50,476 nt of DNA from UPXZ01 sp964568675. Lineage in GTDB: Bacteria > Bacteroidota > Bacteroidia > Bacteroidales > Paludibacteraceae. This document shows, in pieces, positions 44,151 to 50,476 of this stretch. Under the pieces are notes generated by a model. That model had not been told where the DNA came from. It ran no database searches and saw only the letters and a list, made by a program, of their open reading frames with translations. Where the stretch lies: positions 1 through 50,476 of the forward strand of contig CAZMQV010000016.1 in assembly GCA_964568675.1 (NCBI GenBank), in the 5' to 3' direction. Position numbers and translations under genes: made by a program. The first letter of the stretch is position 1. Each line of letters begins with the position of its first letter.

Positions 44151-44200
44151 GAAGGGTGTGGTTTTGGTTGACATTGGGGACAATGAGGACAAAAAAGAAA

Positions 44201-44342
44201 ACCTGTATAATTATTGACCTGTATAATTTTTATACTTGTACATGACTATTTTTTAGCTAGACTATTTTTTAAAGCGGTTCATTTATTTTACCTGTATAAT
44301 TTTTATACTTGTACATGACTAATTTTTAAAGGGGTTCATTTA
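44201..44342. repeat. Iteron-like direct repeats, candidate origin
   Basis: A unit beginning ACCTGTATAATTTTTATAC and continuing TTGTACATGACTA, then a T/A tract and GGTTCATTTA. It occurs in full at 44217-44285 and 44290-44342 (the second lacks about 16 internal bases), with a 16-base fragment at 44201-44216. Each unit holds the small palindrome GTATAATTTTTATAC. The site lies between the initiator-like and loader genes, where plasmid-type origins are found. Confidence 0.65.
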
Positions 44343-44371
44343 ATGGAGACGTGGCATGCCCAGTCTGTACA

Positions 44372-45166
44372 TTATAATGGTTCAGAGTAATTCTTTGTGC
44401 CGGCTGTATTAAGTTGACCGGGGGTTGGTTGCTCAGTTGTCAAATTCTTAAGTGGTTTGGCAAATGCCGGGGCATTGAGTACCCAGTTTCGGGCCGCTGC
44501 CTGCCAGTCTTTCATGGGGGCTTTGCCTCCCACTTTCCACCCATTGCTTTGAAAATAGTTGTAGAACTTCTCTGCTTCAATTTCAGTGCTTTTAAGATCG
44601 AGAAAGTAGGTTTGTACCGCAACACTTTCCGGAGGGCTAAAAAGCGACCCCGAATCGGGTATTCTTTCCTTTGCCTTTTGGAGCTTTGATTCGCCATTAA
44701 GCTCAACAAGTTTTACTTTGTTTTTTGAAACTTTCAACACAATATCATTTTTTGAACTAGTACTATCGTTTTCAATATTTTTGTTTATTATGTTTGTATT
44801 ATTAATATAGGGAAGTACCTGTTCAATGCTTGTTTCGATTTTAGTCTGGTCAGGTTCATTAATTGGTCTAGTACCTGACTGAAAATCGAACAGGTAAACA
44901 AGACTACCAGTAAAGGGGTTGAAGGACGGAAAGTACTGAATGTATCCGAAATTATGTAAGTCCTTAATGCATTTATGATATGTAGCTTTTGCACTTATTT
45001 TACTTATTCGCATCAATTCCTGCCTGGATACAGATACAGGATTTTGGAAACGACCGGCGTTCCAAAACTGAAAGATGGCCATATATAAGCAAACGTGGGT
45101 TGGATTAAGTCGATTATCGACTGCCACCTTTTGAAAGAACCCACTGAGTTGAAGAATGTAGTTCAT
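44372..45166 (-). CDS. Replication-initiator-like winged-helix protein
   Basis: A 264-residue protein. The N-terminal ~110 residues (LNPTHVCLYMAIFQFWNAGR, 'SRQELMRISKISAKATYHKCIKDLHNFGYI') form a winged helix of the kind in plasmid and phage replication proteins. A low-complexity linker (Asn/Asp/Ser-rich) follows. The C-terminal ~60 residues with 'FYNYFQSNGWKVGGKAPMKD' and 'WQAAARNWV' look like the DnaD/DnaB2-type region that contacts a helicase loader. It is followed at 200 bases by the DnaC-like gene, so the two likely form a replication module. Confidence 0.78.
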   Translation of the reverse strand: MNYILQLSGFFQKVAVDNRLNPTHVCLYMAIFQFWNAGRFQNPVSVSRQELMRISKISAKATYHKCIKDLHNFGYIQYFPSFNPFTGSLVYLFDFQSGTRPINEPDQTKIETSIEQVLPYINNTNIINKNIENDSTSSKNDIVLKVSKNKVKLVELNGESKLQKAKERIPDSGSLFSPPESVAVQTYFLDLKSTEIEAEKFYNYFQSNGWKVGGKAPMKDWQAAARNWVLNAPAFAKPLKNLTTEQPTPGQLNTAGTKNYSEPL

Positions 45167-45170
45167 GATA

Positions 45171-45204
45171 TTAGATTTTAGAGCAAAGATTAAAGAACAA
45201 AGAC
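45171..45204 (-). repeat. Repeated upstream module, copy 2 (initiator-like gene)
   Basis: Begins four bases upstream of the ATG at 45166; about 85 percent identical to copies 1 and 3. Confidence 0.75.
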
Positions 45205-45231
45205 AGCCCCCAACCCCCCTAAAGGGGGCTT
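45205..45231. repeat. GC-rich palindrome of C/G runs
   Basis: AGCCCCCAACCCCCCTAAAG followed by GGGGCT; the outer bases pair into a hairpin. Similar C/G-run palindromes are frequent between Bacteroidetes genes. It overlaps the stop codon end of the HTH gene. Confidence 0.55.
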
Positions 45232-45496
45232 AGGATTTGTTTTTTGAAAGAAGTTTTTCGATGTCGGTGAAGTTGTAATAGTTTGTACCTCCAATTTTTG
45301 TGTATGGAAGTGTTCCATTTATTCGTAGCGTTTGTAAAGTGCCAGGTGATATATTTAGCAAATTACGTACTTCGTTAGATTTCAACCATTTCTTTGAAAT
45401 GGCTGTTTTCTGTTCGGACACGATGGCCCGGATTTCGTCCAGAAGTTCAATTTTAAACTCCCGGAGATCATCGGTGGTAATGATTTGAGCAGACAT
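45230..45496 (-). CDS. MerR/excisionase-type HTH protein
   Basis: An 88-residue protein. The N-terminal half is a helix; the C-terminal half (KKWLKSNEVRNLLNISPGTL onward to YTKIGGTNYYNFTDIEKLL) is the helix-turn-helix domain family 17 (PF12728), shared by excisionases of mobile elements. It is a likely DNA-bending factor for excision or a replication regulator, and lies 63 bases upstream of the initiator-like gene. Confidence 0.85.
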   Translation of the reverse strand: MSAQIITTDDLREFKIELLDEIRAIVSEQKTAISKKWLKSNEVRNLLNISPGTLQTLRINGTLPYTKIGGTNYYNFTDIEKLLSKNKS

Positions 45497-45612
45497 GAGA
45501 ATTTAATTAATAATGAATAATTAATAATGCATAATTCATAATGAAATGACCACAACCCTCTCCCGATAAATTGACGGGTTTAAGATTTGAAAATTTAAGA
45601 TTTACAATTCTA

Positions 45613-46149
45613 TTAATCGTTGAATGAGAGTGAACGGGAGATCCAGCCAAGTAGAAATTTTTTACTTGTTGGGCGCCTGCGGATAATGCTCATGTAGTAT
45701 TTCAATTTGGCAACTGTAAGAGCTGCCTGAAAATGGCCAAAATCCATAGTATTGATTTTACTGAGTGTTTTCTCTCCGATTATTCCATCAATGTTAGTTC
45801 CAACAATGGATTGTACTAGTCGTACAGAGGTATTAAGACCGGCATTCACAGCAAAATCAAAAAACGACTCCGCAGAGGTTTGATTTTGTATTTGATCGGC
45901 CCTGAGAGGTTCCCAAAAGCTTTCGAAATAGAATTGCTCAACTAATTGTTGCAGGTTGAGATCATCAACTAAAGTGACCGGAAAAGATTTATCTTTTTTA
46001 GATTGGTCGATAATATGCCAACCCGGCCAGGCTGGGTGAGATTTTCGGGCAATGCCTTTGTAGGTTTCACCACCCAAATCATCGGGGTCATTGACATAAC
46101 CACCTTCGTGAGAAAGCACTTTAAGGAGTGCGGGATTGAATTTTGCCAT
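45613..46149 (-). CDS. GH108-family muramidase (phage-type lysozyme)
   Basis: A 178-residue enzyme starting MAKFNPALLKVLSHEGGYVN. The catalytic Glu15 lies in HEGGYVNDPDDLGGET, the hallmark of glycosyl hydrolase 108; the C-terminal part contains a peptidoglycan-binding-like fold (GIIGEKTLSKIN). It cleaves the glycan of peptidoglycan. No signal peptide, so it would need a holin or other export route. Start at ATG 46149; a TTG 11 codons upstream would include the repeated module as coding. Length is usual for the family. Confidence 0.88.
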   Translation of the reverse strand: MAKFNPALLKVLSHEGGYVNDPDDLGGETYKGIARKSHPAWPGWHIIDQSKKDKSFPVTLVDDLNLQQLVEQFYFESFWEPLRADQIQNQTSAESFFDFAVNAGLNTSVRLVQSIVGTNIDGIIGEKTLSKINTMDFGHFQAALTVAKLKYYMSIIRRRPTSKKFLLGWISRSLSFND

Positions 46150-46153
46150 TTTA

Positions 46154-46187
46154 TTAGATTTTAGAACAAAGATCCAAGACAAAAGAC
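46154..46187 (-). repeat. Repeated upstream module, copy 3 (muramidase gene)
   Basis: Begins four bases upstream of the muramidase ATG at 46149, in the same relative position as copies 1 and 2. Confidence 0.7.
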
Positions 46188-46281
46188 TTTTCTTTGTTTA
46201 GCTTTTAGATATGGCAAAATTGGTGTGTTTTATTTGATTTTATTCACAAGGTGTTCCACATGTGGACTATATTTTTTTCAA

Positions 46282-47127
46282 TTATTGAAAATCTTCATCA
46301 ATTTTCTTTAAGAAAGAGGCTTTGAGGCTATCAATGAACTTTGTTTGAACACTTCTTATTTTTATATCCTGAAATGTTCTGTATATGTCCTGGAGCTTTA
46401 CATTGAATGTTAGTTCGAAAAAGTGAGCTAATTGACGAATATCGCAATTACCTTTATTGATGCTCCCCTTGGCTATTAAAGCATAAATAAGTTCTATAAG
46501 ATCTGATTTACTGTCGGTCCATTCTAAATTCAGATTTTGAGAAATATCCACATGTGGAATTTCATTTTTAGCTGAAATTGCAGCAATTTCAGCTTTTAGA
46601 AATTCTTCAAGTTTATCGTTCGACATGATTCGAGCAACAAGAAAATCATGGCTGGAAGAAAATGCCGGTTCAAAATTATTGACACTGGCATCTGTTAAGA
46701 AAAAAAGTTCGTCTTTTTGCCTTACAAAGAAAATTGCATCGTTGTAGGTTGAATTCAAACGATAGTATTGATAAAACTCCTGATGGGTATTGAAAAACCA
46801 TGTTATTTGTTTTAGGTAATTCTCATAATAATTCAATAACACATCATAATTACCAATGGGTTTGCTGATCAAAATTTGAAAAACCATTTTATTGTATAGA
46901 AATTCACTCATAAAACGGGGCTTGATTTCTTTGAAGAAATGAATTTCTTCATTGAGATCACTAAAGGAGTAATTCAAAACAAAGGATTTTAACTGTAAAA
47001 TAATCTCATAGTAACATGCTGTTCTTTGTTGATACTTGTAAACAACACTATTTTTCTGACTAATACATGATAAATCTAACTCTAATTGTTTATTGAGATT
47101 TTCAATAAATATACTCATGTTTTGCAT
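46282..47127 (-). CDS. RteC-like regulator
   Basis: A 281-residue protein matching RteC of Bacteroides conjugative transposons in the features I recall: 'EIHFFKEIKPRFMSEFLYNK', 'YENYLKQITWFFNTHQEFYQYYR' and 'YNDAIFFVRQKDE'. The C-terminal 80 residues (LIELIYALIAKGSINKGNCD) are helix-turn-helix-like. RteC activates excision genes in the CTnDOT family. Here it lies next to the integrase, so it probably controls mobility of this island. Start ATG 47127; Met4 is an alternative. Confidence 0.82.
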   Translation of the reverse strand: MQNMSIFIENLNKQLELDLSCISQKNSVVYKYQQRTACYYEIILQLKSFVLNYSFSDLNEEIHFFKEIKPRFMSEFLYNKMVFQILISKPIGNYDVLLNYYENYLKQITWFFNTHQEFYQYYRLNSTYNDAIFFVRQKDELFFLTDASVNNFEPAFSSSHDFLVARIMSNDKLEEFLKAEIAAISAKNEIPHVDISQNLNLEWTDSKSDLIELIYALIAKGSINKGNCDIRQLAHFFELTFNVKLQDIYRTFQDIKIRSVQTKFIDSLKASFLKKIDEDFQ

Positions 47128-47266
47128 AAAACTGAAATTTTACATTTTCTAATTCAGGTTGATTCTTGAATAAAAAATCAGGATCTATATTAAGGCTTAC
47201 AACTGCCAAGCTAATCTTATAGAATATGAATGTTGTTAAAATTTAGGTTTTATAATACATGGCTAC

Positions 47267-47274
47267 AAAATTAT
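47267..47274 (-). promoter_or_regulatory. Promoter -7 box of the RteC-like gene
   Basis: TAATTTTG on the minus strand, with a predicted start near 47260 and a leader of about 130 bases. No good -33 element. Confidence 0.4.
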
Positions 47275-47315
47275 ATATTTGTTTGCTAATTATTGTTTTT
47301 TACATGATAAAAGTT

Positions 47316-47336
47316 TACATAAAAGGCTTTTATGTA
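47316..47336. promoter_or_regulatory. Perfect palindrome, candidate operator
   Basis: 10-base arms around one base (TACATAAAAGGCTTTTATGT A form), 43-70 bases upstream of the RteC-like promoter box. A half-site-like TTTACATGATAAAAG lies just upstream. Confidence 0.5.
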
Positions 47337-47390
47337 TCTTTATGCACGATTTATTAAATTATTTAGATTATAATAACATTGCAGAAAAAA

Positions 47391-47430
47391 AGTCAAAAAA
47401 ATCGACCAGCCATAAAGATGACTGGTCGAA
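47391..47430 (-). terminator. Integrase terminator
   Basis: 8-base arms (47402-47409, 47422-47429) and a T-run on the minus strand, 22 bases past the integrase stop. Confidence 0.85.
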
Positions 47431-47451
47431 GTAAAAAGGAAAAGATATGTA

Positions 47452-48699
47452 TTAACCGGCTGCCTGATTTGTTTTAAGGGTACCTATTTTACTGAATTTA
47501 TCTTTTAGTATTCGCATATCAATGCTGACTTTTAAATCCAAAATCTTAGCATAATGCTGAGTTGTTTTGAGGTTTTTATGCCCCAACATCTTGGAAACAC
47601 TTTCGATCGGAACACCGTTGGAAAGTGTGACAGTAGTGGCGAAGGTATGCCTGGCGATGTGGAATGTCAGTTCTTTGTTGATTCCACAAACATCGGCGAT
47701 TTCTTTCAGGTACGAGTTCATTTTTTGATTGCTGAGAATTGGCAAAAGTTTATCCTGGTTGACTACTTGCGGGTGATCTTCATATTTTTCCAATATAGCG
47801 GACGCAATAGGCAATAATGGGATATTAGAACGAGTATCTGTCTTGGTGCGGTTGATAAAAATCCAACGTTCACCATCTACGCCAAAACCTATATTTTTAC
47901 GAGATAGTTTCTTTACATCTACATAGGCGAGACCTGTAAAACAGCTGAAGAGAAATATGTCTTTGACCTGATTGAGTCTGTCTGTTGCCAACTTTTTATT
48001 GAACATTGTTTCAATTTCATCCTGAGAAAGAAATGCCCTCTCTACTTCTACAATCCTGCATTTATAGTTTATAAATGGGTCGCGATCAATCCAACCATTA
48101 GCTAAACAGATACGAATTATCTTACCGAAATTCTTAATGTATTTGGCCGTTGTATTCTGATTGCACTTGTGTACGCTTTTTAAATAAAATTCGTAACTCG
48201 TGACGAACTCGTGATCGATTTTGCGAATATCGATATCTGATACTTTGTATTTCCATTTCAAAAAAGCTATTGTGTGTTTAATGGAGGTTTCGTATCGGGT
48301 GTATGTTGCGGTTGCAAACTCCCGACCAACCAGAGCTTTTACTTCCTCATTATGTTGTCGGAAAATGCTAATTAGCGTGTGACTTCGCTTCTCAACTCCG
48401 AGTATCTTATTTCGCATATTTTCAACATTGACTTCTTCATCTTCCCGGATAAGTTGCTGCTGATAGTCATAAACTTTTGCCTTTAATGTATCCAGATAGG
48501 AATTTGTTGCTTTAGATTCTGCACTGGTGCCTTTCATTCGATTGCCTTCGATAGACCATTTTTCTGATGTAGTAAAGCGTTTTGTGCTGAATTCAATTCG
48601 TGATCCATTGACTGTAACGCGAATAAAGATGGGCAAAAGTCCATCGACGTTTGTTTTTGTCCTCTTAACGAAGAAGAGAACGGATAGTTTTGTGTTCAT
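47452..48699 (-). CDS. Tyrosine recombinase of the island
   Basis: A 415-residue integrase with an N-terminal arm-binding part (about 1-100), a SAM-like core-binding domain (105-215) and a catalytic domain (220-390). Catalytic residues are Lys286 (RTKTD), His347 and Arg350 (HIARHTFAT), His374 (LGHKN) and the nucleophile Tyr383 (TTQHYAKI). At the place of the first Arg there is Ala258 (FTGLAYVD), as known for Bacteroidetes integrases such as IntDOT, which has Ser there. It is read towards the island, about 250 bases from the att site in ssrA. Confidence 0.93.
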   Translation of the reverse strand: MNTKLSVLFFVKRTKTNVDGLLPIFIRVTVNGSRIEFSTKRFTTSEKWSIEGNRMKGTSAESKATNSYLDTLKAKVYDYQQQLIREDEEVNVENMRNKILGVEKRSHTLISIFRQHNEEVKALVGREFATATYTRYETSIKHTIAFLKWKYKVSDIDIRKIDHEFVTSYEFYLKSVHKCNQNTTAKYIKNFGKIIRICLANGWIDRDPFINYKCRIVEVERAFLSQDEIETMFNKKLATDRLNQVKDIFLFSCFTGLAYVDVKKLSRKNIGFGVDGERWIFINRTKTDTRSNIPLLPIASAILEKYEDHPQVVNQDKLLPILSNQKMNSYLKEIADVCGINKELTFHIARHTFATTVTLSNGVPIESVSKMLGHKNLKTTQHYAKILDLKVSIDMRILKDKFSKIGTLKTNQAAG

Positions 48700-48747
48700 T
48701 GTGGTAACCTTTAAAAGTGTTCAAAAATACTTACTTTTAAATTCCCT

Positions 48748-48778
48748 ATCAAGATGTTCAAATTTTGAACATCTTGAT
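48748..48778. promoter_or_regulatory. 31-base perfect palindrome upstream of the integrase
   Basis: 15-base arms around one central base; core TGTTCAAATTTTGAACA. Additional TGTTCAAA half-sites occur near 48718 and 48792. It lies about 50-80 bases before the integrase ATG, an apt operator site. Confidence 0.75.
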
Positions 48779-48800
48779 TATAAACATTTTTTGTTCAAAT

Positions 48801-48838
48801 TCGGTGGAGATAATGCTTCCATTTTTCAAGTCCACCGA
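48801..48838. repeat. TCCACCGA sites, candidate integrase arm sites (right)
   Basis: TCGGTGGA at 48801-48808 and TCCACCGA at 48831-48838, opposite orientations, 112-150 bases from attR. Same octamer as in the paired sites inside attL. Confidence 0.45.
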
Positions 48839-48892
48839 ATTCAGCACCTACAGATTGATAGAATTTGAATATTTTGTGAACTTGCAAAAACA

Positions 48893-48927
48893 CAAAAGCC
48901 TGTAAATCATTGATTTTACAGGCTTTT
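48893..48927. terminator. Replacement ssrA terminator carried by the island
   Basis: Arms of 13 or more bases (AAAAGCCTGTAAA type) separated by a short loop, starting 24 bases past the ssrA 3' end, on the minus-strand transcript. T-rich end. It takes over for the stranded hairpin at 10376-10416. Confidence 0.75.
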
Positions 48928-48949
48928 GTTAGTTTTTGATATTCATTTT

Positions 48950-48970
48950 GTGGAGCTGGAGGGAGTCGAA
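48950..48970. repeat. attR: 21-bp right attachment repeat in ssrA
   Basis: Identical to 10440-10460. Covers the 3' acceptor strand and half of the T-arm of tmRNA. Confidence 0.9.
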
Positions 48971-49346
48971 CCCTCGTCCAAACAAGGAAACAATATGCTT
49001 TCTACATGTTTATCTTCGCCTGATTTATTCGTGCGGAGCCAGACCGAAGCCACCAACTCACACCTTATCTTCTAAGTTTTCATTGCAAACGCGAAGCCGT
49101 TCGCAACTATCTTCGATTTGTCTGCACCTCCATATCATTCGCCTCGAAGCCACGGCTTTTGGGAGATGTCTCGTTCCAGCGCCTGGCGCCGGAATAAAGC
49201 TTTAATCTACTATACTTCGATTAAGCAGCAAGAGCAAAATTTTCTTCGCCAGTTAAAATTTTGAGACCCTGGATTAACGAGCTGTTTTCTCATAGCTCGA
49301 CATGCTTACATATCCTTTCTGCCTGCTGTCAAAACCAAACAGCCCC
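48951..49346 (-). ncRNA. ssrA: tmRNA
   Basis: 396-nt transfer-messenger RNA. The 5' end GGGGCTGTTTGGTTTTGAC (complement of 49346 downward) pairs with the 3' CAGCTCC at 48952-48958; discriminator A at 48951; CCA not encoded. The T-arm is intact after island insertion. The tag frame at 49221-49250 reads GEENFALAA then stop (after the resume Ala on the tRNA-like part), so released proteins end in ALAA. It rescues stalled ribosomes. The gene uses the attR copy, so its 3' end is restored. Confidence 0.95.
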
Positions 49347-49361
49347 TTCTGAAACTATTGT

Positions 49362-49389
49362 CGAAATTCAATCCGCTAATTGAATTTCG
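49362..49389 (-). promoter_or_regulatory. Hairpin in the pre-tmRNA leader
   Basis: Perfect 11-base arms (49362-49372, 49379-49389) between the predicted start and the mature 5' end. It may guide 5' processing. Confidence 0.5.
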
Positions 49390-49393
49390 TCTG

Positions 49394-49401
49394 CAAAGAT
49401 A
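49394..49401 (-). promoter_or_regulatory. Promoter -7 box of ssrA
   Basis: TATCTTTG on the minus strand; start near 49387, leaving a leader of about 40 bases before the mature 5' end. Confidence 0.6.
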
Positions 49402-49493
49402 GTAAATATATTTATGGAATTTTCTTTTTAATGTTTTCATTGATGAAAAACTCCGATTTGCGGTAACACATATTTTTACACAATAAAAATGAC

Positions 49494-49501
49494 TATTTTT
49501 G
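49494..49501 (+). promoter_or_regulatory. Promoter -7 box of the EEP-family gene
   Basis: TATTTTTG on the plus strand, 25 bases before the ATG at 49527, divergent from the ssrA promoter. Confidence 0.5.
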
Positions 49502-49526
49502 TGTAAAATTAAATTGATATACGCAT

Positions 49527-50456
49527 ATGAAACACAAAATTTTATTACTACTTATCTTCGTGTTCTGTAATTTGCTGGTAATTAACGCTCAGAAAATCAA
49601 TGTTGCCACCTATAATATCCGCAACGATAATCAGGGAGATGTTGCTAACGGCAACGGATGGAAACAAAGATGTCCGGTGATCTGCAAGTTAATTCAGTTT
49701 CACGAATTTGATATATTCGGAAGTCAGGAAGTAAAGAAAAATCAACTGGACGATATGCTGAATGCCATGCCCGAATATGGTTATGTTGGAGTTGGTCGCG
49801 ATGATGGCAAGGATAAAGGCGAATATTCTCCGATCTTCTATAATAAAAACAAATTTAAATTGCTGGATGCCGGTCATTTCTGGATGTCGCAAATTACCGA
49901 TCGCCCGAATAAAGGATGGGATGCAGCGTTGCCCCGTATCTGTAGCTGGGGCAAATTTAAAATGAATGATGGCGGAAAGAGCTTCTGGCTTTTTAATCTT
50001 CACATGGATCATATCGGCGTTGTGGCCAGATCGGAGAGTGCCAAACTTGTGCTGGAACGCATAAAATCGATGTGTGGAAAGGATCCCGTGATCCTGATGG
50101 GCGATTTTAATGTGGATCAGTTTAATGAAGCCTATTTGCTGCTTAATTCATCAGGTATCATGAAGGATGTGTACGATACCGCCGGCATGAAATATGCGCT
50201 TAACGGAACTTTCAATAATTTTGATCCGAACCTGACTACCGACAAACGTATCGATCATATCTTTGTCTCAAAGCAATTCAAAGCGTTGAGGTACGGGGTG
50301 CTTACTGATACTTACAGGAGTGATATTAAGCAGGACTCCCTTATCAGATCAAATAATTTTCCAAAGGAAGTATCATTGCAAAGTTCTCAGGCACGTATGC
50401 CTTCCGACCATTTCCCGGTGCTTACCACCCTTGAATTTGTCGGAGTAACACGCTGA
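49527..50456 (+). CDS. Secreted endonuclease/exonuclease/phosphatase-family protein
   Basis: A 309-residue protein with signal peptide MKHKILLLLIFVFCNLLVINA. The EEP fold motifs are VATYNIRND (metal-binding Asn), FGSQEV (catalytic Glu), the NLHMDHIG segment (His), MGDFNVDQ (catalytic Asp and Asn), RIDHIF and the terminal SDHFPV (His). The family includes DNase I, sphingomyelinases and inositol phosphatases; in Bacteroidetes secreted members are often phosphodiesterases. Substrate unknown. Complete at both ends; the stop lies at 50456. Confidence 0.9.
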   Translation: MKHKILLLLIFVFCNLLVINAQKINVATYNIRNDNQGDVANGNGWKQRCPVICKLIQFHEFDIFGSQEVKKNQLDDMLNAMPEYGYVGVGRDDGKDKGEYSPIFYNKNKFKLLDAGHFWMSQITDRPNKGWDAALPRICSWGKFKMNDGGKSFWLFNLHMDHIGVVARSESAKLVLERIKSMCGKDPVILMGDFNVDQFNEAYLLLNSSGIMKDVYDTAGMKYALNGTFNNFDPNLTTDKRIDHIFVSKQFKALRYGVLTDTYRSDIKQDSLIRSNNFPKEVSLQSSQARMPSDHFPVLTTLEFVGVTR

Positions 50457-50476
50457 GTGTTATGTTGAAATATAAA

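Larger units (their letters stand above)
47128..47451. other. Intergenic region between rteC-like and integrase genes
   Basis: No gene. It contains the TAATTTTG promoter box (47267-47274), a 21-base palindrome (47316-47336) and the integrase terminator. Confidence 0.6.
10440..48970. mobile_element. 38.5-kb integrative genomic island in ssrA
   Basis: Bounded by 21-bp direct repeats of the ssrA 3' end, with a tyrosine recombinase (47452-48699), an RteC-like protein, an excisionase-like HTH protein, a replication initiator and DnaC-like loader, and a GH108 muramidase. Cargo is a RiPP cluster and a defence operon. There is no relaxase, coupling protein, conjugative pore or phage head/tail gene, so it is not self-conjugative as seen here. 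It could be mobilised by a helper conjugative element or carried by a helper phage; the sequence does not decide. Confidence 0.88.

Noticed and set aside
10440..48970. Conjugative element or prophage
   Set aside because: No relaxase, coupling protein, Tra, terminase, portal or capsid gene was recognised, in spite of the RteC-like protein and the phage-type lysozyme.

Overview
The window is Bacteroidota (Bacteroidales-like) chromosomal DNA interrupted by a mobile island of about 38.5 kb. The lineage is suggested by exact TAnnTTTG promoter boxes in place of sigma70 -10 elements, a fused RibBA, TonB-type barrels, small outer-membrane barrels with signal peptides, RteC- and DUF6943-like proteins, and an integrase with the arm-site layout of Bacteroidetes elements. 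No species can be named from this sequence alone.

Left chromosomal arm (1-10439): the 3' part of tRNA-Lys(TTT), a DUF349 protein, then a minus-strand run of housekeeping genes: a YdfG-like dehydrogenase, ribBA, an LptF/G-family permease, a MATE exporter and three related outer-membrane barrel proteins. Right arm (48971-50476): the tmRNA gene ssrA on the minus strand and a secreted endonuclease/exonuclease/phosphatase-family protein.

Island (10440-48970): it lies between two identical 21-bp repeats that match the 3' end of ssrA. A tyrosine recombinase sits just inside the ssrA end. The island has brought a new terminator for ssrA, while the original terminator appears stranded 38 kb away at 10376-10416. 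From left to right it contains a small helix-turn-helix gene; a plus-strand cassette of one soluble and two small membrane proteins of unknown function; DUF6943; about 1.5 kb of non-coding, repeat-rich scar; a ribosomal-peptide (RiPP) cluster (14.4-28.4 kb); a defence operon (28.8-42.7 kb); and a maintenance module with a DnaC-like ATPase, a replication-initiator-like protein with iteron-like repeats, an excisionase-like HTH protein, a GH108 muramidase, RteC and the integrase. I see no relaxase, type IV secretion genes or phage structural genes.

The RiPP cluster is the most striking part. Three tandem precursor genes, two of which are too short for a usual gene-length cut-off, share a GG leader, an eight-residue acidic spacer and a Cys-rich core (CYx3CVx3NxC). 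They sit beside a radical SAM/SPASM maturase, a C39-peptidase ABC exporter, two glycosyltransferase-like proteins, a TonB-type barrel, a very short HlyD-like adaptor, a lipoprotein, a TPR/HTH regulator, and an S46 dipeptidyl-peptidase. The peptidase carries Arg 18 residues after its catalytic Ser, the position reported to give DPP11 its Asp/Glu specificity. The spacer after GG is exactly four dipeptides, each ending in Asp, in all three precursors. I infer a two-step maturation: C39 cuts after GG, then the DPP11-like enzyme removes the spacer two residues at a time to expose the first core Cys.

The defence operon appears to be transcribed from one promoter in front of an AbiE-type toxin-antitoxin pair. 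It continues through hsdR, hsdS, a Septu-like ATPase/HNH pair, a protein with a RecB-like nuclease domain, and hsdM, which is displaced from hsdS by three genes. A P-loop kinase and a ParB-like protein follow.
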